Assembly: GCA_021780315.1 (NCBI GenBank)
Contig: JAJXYY010000042.1
Span: forward strand, 310,001 to 374,000
Length of the DNA stretch: 64,000 bases
Source: Acidobacteriota bacterium
Lineage (GTDB): Bacteria; Acidobacteriota; Terriglobia; Terriglobales; Acidobacteriaceae
Reading direction: 5' to 3'
The notes beneath the pieces were generated by a model that saw only the letters and a list, made by a program, of their open reading frames with translations, was not told the origin of the DNA and searched no databases. Position numbers and translations under genes: made by a program. Positions 17,509 through 26,205 of this stretch are shown piece after piece (the stretch's first letter is position 1; every line of letters starts with the position of its first letter).

Positions 17509-18210
17509 ATGTCCAGTACCGAGGCGACAGTAAACGACATAGGGCCGCGCCCAAAGTATTACGAGATGGACGGCGCACGTCTTGCCAATGCGAATCGAGC
17601 ATGGTTGCTCGCGTTCCTGATGGCAATTCTCGCAGTCGTTGGGATTGGGTTCGCCATTATGGTTCGACTCAAACCGCCCACCGTAATCCGCATTGGTGCG
17701 AACGGTGAGACTTCCGTATTGGGACAGCCATCGCCAGTGGTCTCAAGTTCTGCAGGCGATCCCTATCTTACGGAGGTCTTTCTCAAGCGGTTTCTCGCGG
17801 AGTACCTGAACTATAGTCCGGCGAACGTCGACGACCACTGGGCCACGGCGTTGAACAAGATGACCCGCAACCTGCGCGCCATGACGATCAAAGCGATGTC
17901 GGACAACAATGTGCGCGGCAAGATAGACGACGACCAAATCCAGTCAGTATTCCATCTGCGCGAAGTTGCACCGGTCGCGGGAGAGCCTCTGACCTTCCTG
18001 ATCTACGGGGTGAAAGATGTACATCACGTCACGAATGGCTCCGAGGTGACAGATCACTTCGTGAACGAGTACCGCATACGCCTGGTCGCAGATAGACGCA
18101 GCGATGCTAATCCCGATGGCCTATGGGTCGCGGAGTACAGCGAACGGTCGATCGATGGCGAGCGGCGAAATGCCATCCTTTCGGCTTCAGATCAGAACAG
18201 CAACGAGTGA
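17509..18210 (+). CDS. virB8: VirB8/TrbF-like assembly protein
   Basis: This 233-residue bitopic protein has a short cytoplasmic N terminus, one transmembrane helix (about 35-55) and a periplasmic VirB8-like domain. The C-terminal domain shows alternating strand patterns such as DHFVNEYRIRLVADR and GLWVAEYSE. ATG 17509 is preferred because AAGGAGA precedes it; an upstream ATG at 17488 adds seven residues without a good ribosome site. VirB8 links the inner-membrane parts of the channel. Confidence 0.82.
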   Translation: MSSTEATVNDIGPRPKYYEMDGARLANANRAWLLAFLMAILAVVGIGFAIMVRLKPPTVIRIGANGETSVLGQPSPVVSSSAGDPYLTEVFLKRFLAEYLNYSPANVDDHWATALNKMTRNLRAMTIKAMSDNNVRGKIDDDQIQSVFHLREVAPVAGEPLTFLIYGVKDVHHVTNGSEVTDHFVNEYRIRLVADRRSDANPDGLWVAEYSERSIDGERRNAILSASDQNSNE

Positions 18211-18216
18211 GGAGGC

Positions 18217-18522
18217 ATGTCGATGGAATCAGTGCAACCAAGAGTGAGAGAGGCTACTCAGCGGGAAGTGCCTGCCACCCCTGCAGCGAAGAAGGGCCGG
18301 AGAGCCCGCGGCTCGGAAGAGACGTCACGGTTCTTCCTCGCGAAGGAAGGTTCGTCACCTCAGAAACCGGAGTTGGGCGAAGAGGCGCAGACAGAAAGCG
18401 ATGCGCTGATCAAAGCCTTCCAACAGAAGACGGGCGTGATCTACGTTCTCACTGCCTTTCGTGCAGAAGCAGAGATTCAAGGAGGAAACCCAATACTGGT
18501 TAAGCGGCCGCTCACGAAGTAG
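18217..18522 (+). CDS. Small basic protein downstream of virB8
   Basis: A 101-residue protein, polar and disordered in its first 60 residues, then a short ordered stretch FQQKTGVIYVLTAFRAEAEI. It begins six bases after the virB8 stop with GAGGAGG upstream, so it is probably translated. I do not recognise the family. It is the last gene before a 239-bp gap that I cannot assign. Confidence 0.55.
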   Translation: MSMESVQPRVREATQREVPATPAAKKGRRARGSEETSRFFLAKEGSSPQKPELGEEAQTESDALIKAFQQKTGVIYVLTAFRAEAEIQGGNPILVKRPLTK

Positions 18523-18761
18523 CGGCAACGGTCAGCAAAGGCATTCAAAGAGGAGACACACCTGTCACAGGCCACTGTCAGCCTCTCTTGAACCCTTATC
18601 GCAAAGCGATGAGGAACTCCATGCTGACCCGGACTCGATCACTGAGGCCTGGTTCGGTTACCCAACCACCCCTAACACGGGCGCCAGACACCAAGTGATA
18701 CGAGCTCGGGACAGCGAGATCTCAGTCACTCATCTGGAGCGCCAGACAGTGAGGAGAAACA

Positions 18762-21326
18762 ATGACAGCGAATATGACCCAATCCGTGAACGATCAGTCG
18801 AAGATCATTCTTGAGCTCTCGATCGATGCGTTTGGCCTTGTCACCCGCAAGGAACCGGAACTCAGCCGGAGAGACACGCTTGAGGGAACACTCCTCCTGC
18901 AGATCTATCCCGGGATCAAAGTCGCACGCGTGAGTGTGCCTACCGAACTCGATGCCTACGAGCAATCGCTGGTAGAGGGTCGGATGGCTAACCTGACCTA
19001 TCAGGGAGTGCAGTACAAACTTGCAGGCGCAAGTGGTGCGGCGAAGGATGGACGTTTTTACTTCGTCGATGCTGCTCATGCGAAATCCATTGCTGAGCGC
19101 TTTCAGCATTGGCCTGAGGCAGCGATGGTGTATTTCTCCATCCTCATCTCGGACTGCAAGACTGTCATCGAAGAGCCAAACATGACTGTGCTGGTAGTCA
19201 AGGATCACATCCTTGGCACCAACGACTGCCGCGGCTGGCTCCGAGAGTCCCTGTACCGGAAGCTTCAGCTTCCTCAGGATCGATTTGTCCAGTTTCGACT
19301 GGCGTTCGATGCACGCGAACCGAAGCAGGCAAAGGGCGCTGTAAAGGCAATGAGCGATCGCGTGGCTGACAAGCTCGGGGTCGATATCATTCTGCCTGAA
19401 AGCTCCTGCAAGCCAGAGCTGAAGGGATCAGGCAGGTTCATCCCCCAAGCGAAGACTACCGGAAGGCTCGTGCAGGGACCGGTCATTCTGGGATACAAGC
19501 AAGCTTCCCGAAAGACCGTCTATGGCTCGAGCTATACCCTGGTCGAAAATGCTTCGGAAGAGGCCCTTCGTACCGAGATCATTCCTCCGACCGTCGAAGA
19601 GGTTCGGCAGGTACGCAGAGCGTGGGAGGACAACGACTACACAGCCCTCCTGAAACTTCTGGGACGAAACGAAGAAGAGGAGATTGGTTTCGACGACAGG
19701 TTTGACACAGAAAGCTTCGACGATACCGCAGTCACCGCTTCTCAGGAAGGATGTGATCCGTCAGAGGCGGTACTGATGGCTGACAAGAGTGGAACTGCGA
19801 TTCGTATTCCATTTGTTGCCAACCAAATCAACCGTAAGCTGGCACGCTGGGCCTTTCGCGCCATGACAGGTGGGACATTACGTCTGCCTGCATTCGCATT
19901 GGTCGACGATGGTGTCTTGATCCAACATGAGGGGAAGATCTACTCCGCATCCGACTGGATTCCAAAGGACAGCGCAGTCACATCCCTTACCTCGGAACAG
20001 AGCCTGTGTGTCCGGTATCCGATTCGGATGCAGGAAGACTTGCTTCCGGTTCGTCATCTTTCCGATGACGAGCTTGTTCCGCGTCTCACAGAAGCACTTG
20101 GCAGATCGGATTTGTCCGAAGGAGCCATCCGTCACATCCTCCGCACTCAGCTTCGCATGCATGGAACCTACATCCTGCACTCGGAGACAGCGGCAAAGAA
20201 CGGTGGCGACTTCGACTACGACACCATCTGCACCATCCCGTCCGATCGATTCCCAAAGTTCGTTCAAGGACGGATTGCATACGGAGAACACTTCACCAAC
20301 CCGGAGAAGACCAAAACCAAGGCTCGCTCCCAGTGGTGGAACGTGCATCTGGTCGCCATGAAAGCGCGCGGGAACAAGATCGGTTCCATCACCGATCTCA
20401 AAACCTCGTGTGTGGCTGCCGGCAGAATTGACCTGGCGTACGAACTGGTCATTCAACTGCAAAATGCGCTCGACTCTCTCAAACACAAAGTATCAGTGGA
20501 TGAGGAAGTGGTGCGTGAGATACGCAAACAGGTCAACCCGGCTCCCTGGCTCCGCTACAAGCGCGAGCGTCGGGTGACGGATATGCCTATGCATCTCGAT
20601 GTTGCCGGAACCGACAAGGTCGGCCGGATGTACAACGTGGTGCGTAAGGAGTTGGGCGACCTCGAGCAGGAAAAGGTAACCATGGAAGACTTCCGTGGAC
20701 TCTTTAGGGGCCACTCGGTCAGTAAAGAGATGTTCAAGGAGTGCGAACTGGTCAACAACGTCTTTGGCACGGTCGCTTCCAGCATCGCCGAACGCGAAGA
20801 CAAGCTCCGCCTGGAGTTGAACAACGCGCAGGCATTCTGGGATGCGGTTCGCCAGAGTCCAGACAAGGAAGTACGGAAGTCGGCCGTCATTGCTCGTAAC
20901 AAGGCGCAGGCGGCGGTCTGGGAGTCAGAACAGGAGGCGAAGAAGCAGTTTCGTTCGCTCAATCTGTTTATGCACTTCTGGGCAGAGGGCAAGGAGGACA
21001 ACCGGGCAGCCTGGGCGCAAGCGATGGCTCATGTCGTCACCAACGGCAAAGGAACCGGTGCAGCTCTCTTCCACACCTTCCCACAGGAAATAGTCGATGT
21101 CTTTGCGGCCGAGACTGGAGGCGAAAGTGTCCCGGTACGCAAACCAAAGACGATCGATGGATACGTCGAGTTCGATGAAGAACAACGTGCGTATCTCATC
21201 GTAATTATCCCCAATCCGGGGTTCGAAGACACCAAGAAAGCGATCTTCCTGTTCCAGTACACAGGCAATCGCGAACTTGTCTTCGAGGACACGAGGATCT
21301 CGGCCTACCAGCCGGATCACTCATAA
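18762..21326 (+). CDS. Candidate two-barrel RNA polymerase-like protein (DxDxD motif)
   Basis: An 854-residue soluble protein with no signal peptide or membrane helix. Residues 480-491 read NGGDFDYDTICT. Asp483, Asp485 and Asp487 form a D-x-D-x-D triad like the catalytic metal site of two-barrel RNA polymerases (SGGDLDGD in eukaryotic RNA-dependent enzymes, NADFDGD in bacterial beta-prime). About 65 residues upstream, CVRYPIRMQEDLLPVRHL resembles the RnP...PGD segment that precedes the motif in those enzymes. The usual Gly in DxDGD is Tyr here. The family call is inference from motifs. The gene lies inside the transfer cluster, between virB8 and the second virB9-like gene. An unknown transfer protein is the alternative. 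Confidence 0.5.
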   Translation: MTANMTQSVNDQSKIILELSIDAFGLVTRKEPELSRRDTLEGTLLLQIYPGIKVARVSVPTELDAYEQSLVEGRMANLTYQGVQYKLAGASGAAKDGRFYFVDAAHAKSIAERFQHWPEAAMVYFSILISDCKTVIEEPNMTVLVVKDHILGTNDCRGWLRESLYRKLQLPQDRFVQFRLAFDAREPKQAKGAVKAMSDRVADKLGVDIILPESSCKPELKGSGRFIPQAKTTGRLVQGPVILGYKQASRKTVYGSSYTLVENASEEALRTEIIPPTVEEVRQVRRAWEDNDYTALLKLLGRNEEEEIGFDDRFDTESFDDTAVTASQEGCDPSEAVLMADKSGTAIRIPFVANQINRKLARWAFRAMTGGTLRLPAFALVDDGVLIQHEGKIYSASDWIPKDSAVTSLTSEQSLCVRYPIRMQEDLLPVRHLSDDELVPRLTEALGRSDLSEGAIRHILRTQLRMHGTYILHSETAAKNGGDFDYDTICTIPSDRFPKFVQGRIAYGEHFTNPEKTKTKARSQWWNVHLVAMKARGNKIGSITDLKTSCVAAGRIDLAYELVIQLQNALDSLKHKVSVDEEVVREIRKQVNPAPWLRYKRERRVTDMPMHLDVAGTDKVGRMYNVVRKELGDLEQEKVTMEDFRGLFRGHSVSKEMFKECELVNNVFGTVASSIAEREDKLRLELNNAQAFWDAVRQSPDKEVRKSAVIARNKAQAAVWESEQEAKKQFRSLNLFMHFWAEGKEDNRAAWAQAMAHVVTNGKGTGAALFHTFPQEIVDVFAAETGGESVPVRKPKTIDGYVEFDEEQRAYLIVIIPNPGFEDTKKAIFLFQYTGNRELVFEDTRISAYQPDHS

Positions 21327-21331
21327 CCCAG

Positions 21332-21373
21332 CCGGAGGAGGTGTAGACATTCGTCTGCATTTCCTCCCGCCGG
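21332..21373 (+). other. Imperfect hairpin upstream of the second virB9-like gene
   Basis: CCGGAGGAGG followed by GTAGAC pairs imperfectly with GTCTGC and CCTCCCGCCGG around a 4-nt loop. There is no T-run. It directly follows the stop of the RNA polymerase-like gene and could be an RNA processing or attenuation site. Confidence 0.35.
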
Positions 21374-21410
21374 AGATTCTGCCGCCTCGAACAGGCGCAC
21401 GGAGGAGACT

Positions 21411-22247
21411 ATGAACCGCATCTGGCTTCCCGCCATCGCGTTGTTCGCGTTCACCGCGAAGGCGCAGAACATCAACTACACCGACATTCAACATATCCAT
21501 ACAGCCCTCAATCATCTGACGGTGATCGATCTCGGCGAGCCCATCCAGTTCGTCGCGGCTGCCGATCCCGATTCCTTCCAGATCGAACGTGCCGGCGATA
21601 AGGTCCTCCTGCAGCCTCTTAAAGAGGGGACTGCTACCAACCTCATTCTTTGGACACCCTCTCGGCAGGTTTCCTATGAGTTGGATGCTCCTGGCGATAT
21701 CCAGAAGATGAATGTGCTCGTCCGCAGTCTGCCTGTTTCAGTTCGCGCGACCTCTGAGGCGCCGAGCGAGAAAGAGCGACAGCACATTGCCGCCATGGCG
21801 ACCTCGCAAGCTGTGCTGGGGGCACAGGACATCGCCGTGGAGCAACCGTTCAAGAGTTCATCCAGTATTGTCGCGGTTTCCGTGACTCGGGTTCTGCGTA
21901 CAAACGAAGGAACCTACCTTCAGTTCCAGATAGTCAATCACTCTGCCGCTCCGTTCCGCGCGACGATGCCTGCCGTCACCCAACTCACCCCGACGCAGAC
22001 GCCTGTCTCTCTCCTCGCATTGCGAAATCACCAACTGACAGCGCAGACGGTCGACGGCTTCAAGGCAAAGAATACTGCCTCGCTGAGTGGAGTTTCGGGA
22101 CAGATTCAGCAAGCCGATATACAGCCGGGATCGTCAACCAGCGGCTATGTATTGATTCCCACCCGCAACGGCTCCAACCCGGAGATCTACCAACTTGACT
22201 TTGGTTCGTCCAAGTCAGGCGCTCTGATTGAGACCGTGGTGATCTGA
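21411..22247 (+). CDS. VirB9/TrbG-like outer-complex protein, copy 2
   Basis: This 278-residue exported protein (signal peptide about 1-18, ending TAKAQ) has a VirB9-type N-terminal half: HLTVIDLGEPIQFVAAADP, then LLQPLKEGTATNLILWTPSR. A C-terminal beta domain follows. This is a closer VirB9 match than copy 1 at 6032. It starts with GGAGGAG upstream and abuts a small membrane protein gene. Two VirB9-like proteins in one system may form different parts of the outer ring. Confidence 0.75.
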   Translation: MNRIWLPAIALFAFTAKAQNINYTDIQHIHTALNHLTVIDLGEPIQFVAAADPDSFQIERAGDKVLLQPLKEGTATNLILWTPSRQVSYELDAPGDIQKMNVLVRSLPVSVRATSEAPSEKERQHIAAMATSQAVLGAQDIAVEQPFKSSSSIVAVSVTRVLRTNEGTYLQFQIVNHSAAPFRATMPAVTQLTPTQTPVSLLALRNHQLTAQTVDGFKAKNTASLSGVSGQIQQADIQPGSSTSGYVLIPTRNGSNPEIYQLDFGSSKSGALIETVVI

Positions 22248-22248
22248 G

Positions 22249-22485
22249 ATGTCAGCCGACCGTTCGATTACCTCGAAGGACGCACGGGAGATGCTGCGCC
22301 GCCTGTACCGCTCAGACGGCGAAATCAACCTCGAAGCTGTTCTCCGCCGTTCCATTTCTGACCCCATCAAGCCGGTATCGGAAAAAGGCCGCAAGCGGCC
22401 AAGCACGGTCGTCGTGGTTAGCGGCATCGCGCTCTTCCTGATCATCGCCGCATTCATGTACTTCAGCTTCGGAGGCCAGCGATGA
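22249..22485 (+). CDS. Small single-pass membrane protein before the coupling protein
   Basis: This 78-residue protein has a charged N-terminal 50 residues and one strong transmembrane helix (about 53-73) ending in GGQR. It starts just after the virB9-like stop and overlaps the coupling protein start by four bases. Tight coupling on both sides suggests it is an accessory subunit of the coupling protein or outer complex. The family is not recognised. Confidence 0.6.
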   Translation: MSADRSITSKDAREMLRRLYRSDGEINLEAVLRRSISDPIKPVSEKGRKRPSTVVVVSGIALFLIIAAFMYFSFGGQR

Positions 22486-24278
22486 GTCCAACTTATGACG
22501 ACCGCAGGCCAGCGCCACGCGGCAGCGAAGATGCCGCAGGGATTGTCGTGCTCGGCGGCTGCGCTCTCATTGCAGCGTTCTGGTATGTCGGTGTTTCGCG
22601 TCTCCATCTGCGTAATTCGCAATGTCTCGAACTGTTACTCGACCTCGCAGTCATTCTCTTCGGGGCGGCCTTGATTCTGTCAGACCTCATTGGCAGGCGG
22701 CAGCGGCGGGAAGAGTCCTGGCCGCACCCCGCGCTCCACGTACCGGGCGAGATTGATGAGAAGAACCTTTCCCGGGCCCGTGAAGAAGGCAGTACGCTAC
22801 TTGGCTACAACGTTCACGAAGAGCCCTGGATGTGGCCGGACTCTGTGCGGCTGAAACACGGCGTTATCGCCGGCGGAACGGGCGCAGGCAAGACGACCTT
22901 CATTCAAAGCATCATCGCGCAGGACGTGAAGCGCGTCTTCCATGGCAAGCGGATGCCCATCATCATCTTCGACGGGAAGGGCGATCAGGCGTTTGTGCAG
23001 GAACTGCTACCGCACATCGAAGAGGCCGGGCGCATGGAAGACCTGCGGCTCATTGATCCTTCGAACCCGCAGGAGTCGTGGTCCTATAACCCGCTCTACA
23101 GCCCGGACTCGCTCTACCAGGAACACGTCAACTTCATCTTCAGCTCATTCGGCATGCGCGAAGACTTCTTTGCCGGCCACCAGGAAGCGTATCTCTCCGA
23201 CCTTGTCCGCATCCTCTACTACACCGGCAAGGTGTTTAACATGCGCGATGTACTGGTGACGGCGCTCGACGAAAAGGTCCTCAACGAGCAGATCGGCATA
23301 GCCCAAAAACGGATCGATAACACTCCCGCGATTTCGCTGGCGATGCGTTTGAACTTCGAGATGTCGGTGAAGATGATTCGGAAATCCCTCGCTGATAGGG
23401 AGCGCATCGCCAAGATTCAAGGCTTGCTCAACGAGCTCTTGGCTTTTCTCGAAGACGATCTCTCGATTGTCACCGGCTCCTATCAAAACATGCTGACCAT
23501 TGAGGAGGTCGTCGACAAAAGCCTGATCCTCGTCATCTCCCTCAACTCGAACAAGAACAAGAGAGCCAGCGAAGCGCTCGGCAGGATCCTGCTGCAGAAC
23601 ATCCGGCTGATGGTCGGCAAACGCTACCATCAGATGCTCTCGCTGAATCTTGAGCAGGAACCCATCCTCAGCGTGATCTGTGACGAGGTCGCACGCTATG
23701 CCGATCCCGACTTTCCGCAGGTGTTGCAGACTGCCCGAGGCGCTCGGGTCTCGTTCCTGTTCTCCTTTCAGGCTGTACCGCAACTCGAGAATGTCAGCCG
23801 TGCATTTGCCGAGGAGGTCTGTTCCGCGCCGGGAACGAAGATGATAATGAACGGCACGGACGAGTCGACCGCACAGTGGTTCTTGAAGGCATCCTCCCGC
23901 GTCTTGCGCAAGCGCCGCAGCCTCGCTGTCCGCCGCACCGGCATCTTCAGCCAGAAGTACATCGAGACCGGCACCGGAAACGAGAGCGATGCTCGCGAGA
24001 CACGCTCTCGCGAAGAGCACATCAAGAACATGCCTGTGGGCCAACTCGAGATCCTGATGGTTGATGCCCGTGAAGGCACGTTGCATTCTCATCTTCATGG
24101 GCGGCGCGCCCTCTCCTATCGCCCCGAGGAGATGAAGTCCACCCTTTACCCACGCATGCACGATCTGATTGATCCCGCTATCGGCGCCAATCTGCGCTTC
24201 ACGAATGACGAGCCACGCCGCGGCCGCCGGCGGACAGCCGGCACGCTGGCCAGCTTCTGGACAGGAGAAGACGCATGA
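22482..24278 (+). CDS. virD4: Type IV coupling protein, VirD4/TraD family
   Basis: This 598-residue membrane-anchored ATPase brings DNA substrates to the secretion channel. Two N-terminal hydrophobic segments (about 20-40 and 48-68) are followed by Walker A GGTGAGKT (131-138) and Walker B SVICDEVAR with Asp401 and Glu402. FDGKGDQAFV and the FLFSFQAVPQLE stretch fit TraD/TraG motors. Length is normal. It overlaps genes on both sides, so it belongs to the 21411-27020 operon. Confidence 0.92.
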   Translation: MSPTYDDRRPAPRGSEDAAGIVVLGGCALIAAFWYVGVSRLHLRNSQCLELLLDLAVILFGAALILSDLIGRRQRREESWPHPALHVPGEIDEKNLSRAREEGSTLLGYNVHEEPWMWPDSVRLKHGVIAGGTGAGKTTFIQSIIAQDVKRVFHGKRMPIIIFDGKGDQAFVQELLPHIEEAGRMEDLRLIDPSNPQESWSYNPLYSPDSLYQEHVNFIFSSFGMREDFFAGHQEAYLSDLVRILYYTGKVFNMRDVLVTALDEKVLNEQIGIAQKRIDNTPAISLAMRLNFEMSVKMIRKSLADRERIAKIQGLLNELLAFLEDDLSIVTGSYQNMLTIEEVVDKSLILVISLNSNKNKRASEALGRILLQNIRLMVGKRYHQMLSLNLEQEPILSVICDEVARYADPDFPQVLQTARGARVSFLFSFQAVPQLENVSRAFAEEVCSAPGTKMIMNGTDESTAQWFLKASSRVLRKRRSLAVRRTGIFSQKYIETGTGNESDARETRSREEHIKNMPVGQLEILMVDAREGTLHSHLHGRRALSYRPEEMKSTLYPRMHDLIDPAIGANLRFTNDEPRRGRRRTAGTLASFWTGEDA

Positions 24279-25006
24279 AACGTATCTTCCGGAGCACATT
24301 TCTGGGCGTTGTTCTATGCACATCCTGCGTCGGCCATGCGCAGTCGGCGGCTCCATCGACTGCTCATCCGGCGGCAAAGCACTCCCAGGGATTCCTTGAT
24401 TACGCGCTGGGAAAGATCAATCCCAGTAACAAGGACTACGGCTCGTCCACTGCCGATGCACGTGGCGAGGTGGTTGCGTACACCATTCAGAGCCTCTATT
24501 TCTGGTCCAATGTTGTCAGCCTCACCCTTCTCGCAGCAACTTCTACAGCGCTTGTTCTTGTTCTACGCACGCAAGACAAACGAGAGATTATTGCCGCGAC
24601 TCTCATCGCTCAGCTCTGGAATGGTCGGGTCGTTGACCGTAAGGAGATCGTTCGACGGACTGCGATGTACAACGCAGTTGTCGAAGCGGAGAACGCGTCA
24701 CTCACAATGAAGCCACCGACGCTTCCGGAGGAAGAGCACACCACCGCCGCAGCTGCGCCAGCCAAGGAAGAGAAACCTTCCGCCAAATCCGGTGTTCAAA
24801 GGAAGGCGTCAGTGTCCGACTCACCCTCCTCCGAAGGAGAGACCGGTAGTCCGGACGGCAGTGAATCAGGGCAGGCTGGTCTCGCCCTCAAGACGCAGGT
24901 CCAGGCACTCCGCAACTCAGAACGCAACCTCAGGACCCGCCTGAATCAGGTTTCGCAGGATTTAGAGCGGGAACGGCAACGCAACCAGGCACTCAAGGGG
25001 GCGTAG
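24275..25006 (+). CDS. Exported/membrane protein with C-terminal coiled coil
   Basis: This 243-residue protein has a signal peptide (about 1-22), one transmembrane helix (about 77-97), a charged middle rich in Glu/Ala/Ser, and a predicted coiled coil at the end (RNSERNLRTRLNQVSQDLE). The topology resembles accessory proteins encoded beside coupling proteins in several conjugative elements, but I do not recognise a family. It overlaps the coupling protein stop (ATGA). Confidence 0.65.
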   Translation: MKRIFRSTFLGVVLCTSCVGHAQSAAPSTAHPAAKHSQGFLDYALGKINPSNKDYGSSTADARGEVVAYTIQSLYFWSNVVSLTLLAATSTALVLVLRTQDKREIIAATLIAQLWNGRVVDRKEIVRRTAMYNAVVEAENASLTMKPPTLPEEEHTTAAAAPAKEEKPSAKSGVQRKASVSDSPSSEGETGSPDGSESGQAGLALKTQVQALRNSERNLRTRLNQVSQDLERERQRNQALKGA

Positions 25007-25015
25007 GAGACCTGT

Positions 25016-25681
25016 ATGAAAAAATGCAATGAGTTTCTCAGCCAGGATGAGTGGAAGGCATATGTTCGCGCAACCGTGCCTCCCGAAGATATCGCATTCA
25101 CTATTTCGATGGGACTTACGGACACCTATCGCGAGTTTTATCAAATACGCTCACAGCCTTTTCCCGAGCGATTCTCTTCCGCGATCAAGCGCATCTCTGC
25201 ACTCGCAGAACCAGAGAGGACCAAGGAATTGGACGGTTTGAACGACAGCATCATGGGGGATGCGATCCGTTTCCTGATGACGGCCGCAGGCGTCTCGACG
25301 GAAAGCGAACCGATGTACGAGTTCACACCACGCGGGACGATCGAAGGCCTGCAGGAACATCTACGCACGAAGAACCCGTATTTTGCGCTGTGGACCCACT
25401 ATCAGGACAACGTAGCTGGAGGAGAAGGCTCTCCCGAGTGGCGCGATTATGTTGTCAAAACGATGGGAGTCGGTGCGGATCAGGAGATCGACTTCGCCCT
25501 CCTGGTGTCGGAGATGGGACGCTGCCTTGAGCTGTATCACCAGCGAGATATGCTCCTCCCCAAGCACTTCTATTTTCAGATCTGGTTCCTGTACCGGTCC
25601 AATGGACCGGAGCGGAATGCAATGACGCGCGCACTGGTACAGGAGCTTGTGGAAGGGTTGGAGCCGTGCGGGTCCGCATAG
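25016..25681 (+). CDS. Hypothetical protein in the mobilisation operon
   Basis: This 221-residue soluble, mostly helical protein has no recognised motif. It lies nine bases after the preceding gene with GGAGAC upstream and overlaps the following gene by 16 bases. Position between the coupling protein and the relaxation-like protein suggests a part in DNA processing or substrate docking; that is context only. Confidence 0.6.
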   Translation: MKKCNEFLSQDEWKAYVRATVPPEDIAFTISMGLTDTYREFYQIRSQPFPERFSSAIKRISALAEPERTKELDGLNDSIMGDAIRFLMTAAGVSTESEPMYEFTPRGTIEGLQEHLRTKNPYFALWTHYQDNVAGGEGSPEWRDYVVKTMGVGADQEIDFALLVSEMGRCLELYHQRDMLLPKHFYFQIWFLYRSNGPERNAMTRALVQELVEGLEPCGSA

Positions 25682-26205
25682 TCAGTCTCGGAAGCAACTG
25701 GTGGTCGGCGCATCCTCGGGATGTTGCCGACCCTTGTTGTTTTCGGCGCAACACAGCGTGGTTCAATTCGGCCGGCTTGAAATACGGAAATCGGATGCGG
25801 CTGTGTTGGGTTTACCCCAGTCAAGTCCGTTTCAATCAGTCAAGCGGCTTCATACCAGAATTCCGAGATCGTGTCCTCCATCGCTGCTTCGAGTGCAATG
25901 AGCCGGCCCGAACGAACGGGCGAATGCACTTGTTGGTTACCCGCAGGCTCCTCCGGGAGGACGTGCCGGAGCGTTATCTTGTGACCTTCACCGAGCGAAC
26001 GTGCGGACCGATTCGCTTCCACAAGGCGCACTGGAAGAGCGACGGCGTACAACTCATTTCGGCCAGCGTGCGCCGCGACCGCTACGAGGTGATTGCGCTT
26101 ATGGGTTCGAATGACTGGATTGAGAGCAGCGTCGGTGCCTGGATGCTTTCGACGGATGGTTCTCGCCTCGCACTCACAGATTCCGTTTCAGGAGGTTCGA
26201 TATGA
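25666..26205 (+). CDS. Hypothetical protein with CxxC motif
   Basis: This 179-residue protein starts at a GTG inside the preceding gene. A HRCFECNEPA motif near residue 72 could hold a metal with other cysteines and histidines in the N-terminal third (DPCCFRR). It ends with an ATGA overlap onto the next gene. The start is uncertain because the GTG has only a weak ribosome site (GGAGCC). The function is unknown. Confidence 0.5.
   Translation: MRVRIVSLGSNWWSAHPRDVADPCCFRRNTAWFNSAGLKYGNRMRLCWVYPSQVRFNQSSGFIPEFRDRVLHRCFECNEPARTNGRMHLLVTRRLLREDVPERYLVTFTERTCGPIRFHKAHWKSDGVQLISASVRRDRYEVIALMGSNDWIESSVGAWMLSTDGSRLALTDSVSGGSI

Noticed and set aside
18523-18761. Possible small gene between 18522 and 18762
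   Set aside because: A GGAGAC box occurs, but no start codon follows at a fitting distance with a sensible product.
23145-24377. 410-residue minus-strand frame inside the coupling protein
   Set aside because: Shadow of the VirD4/TraD gene, which has full Walker motifs on the plus strand.
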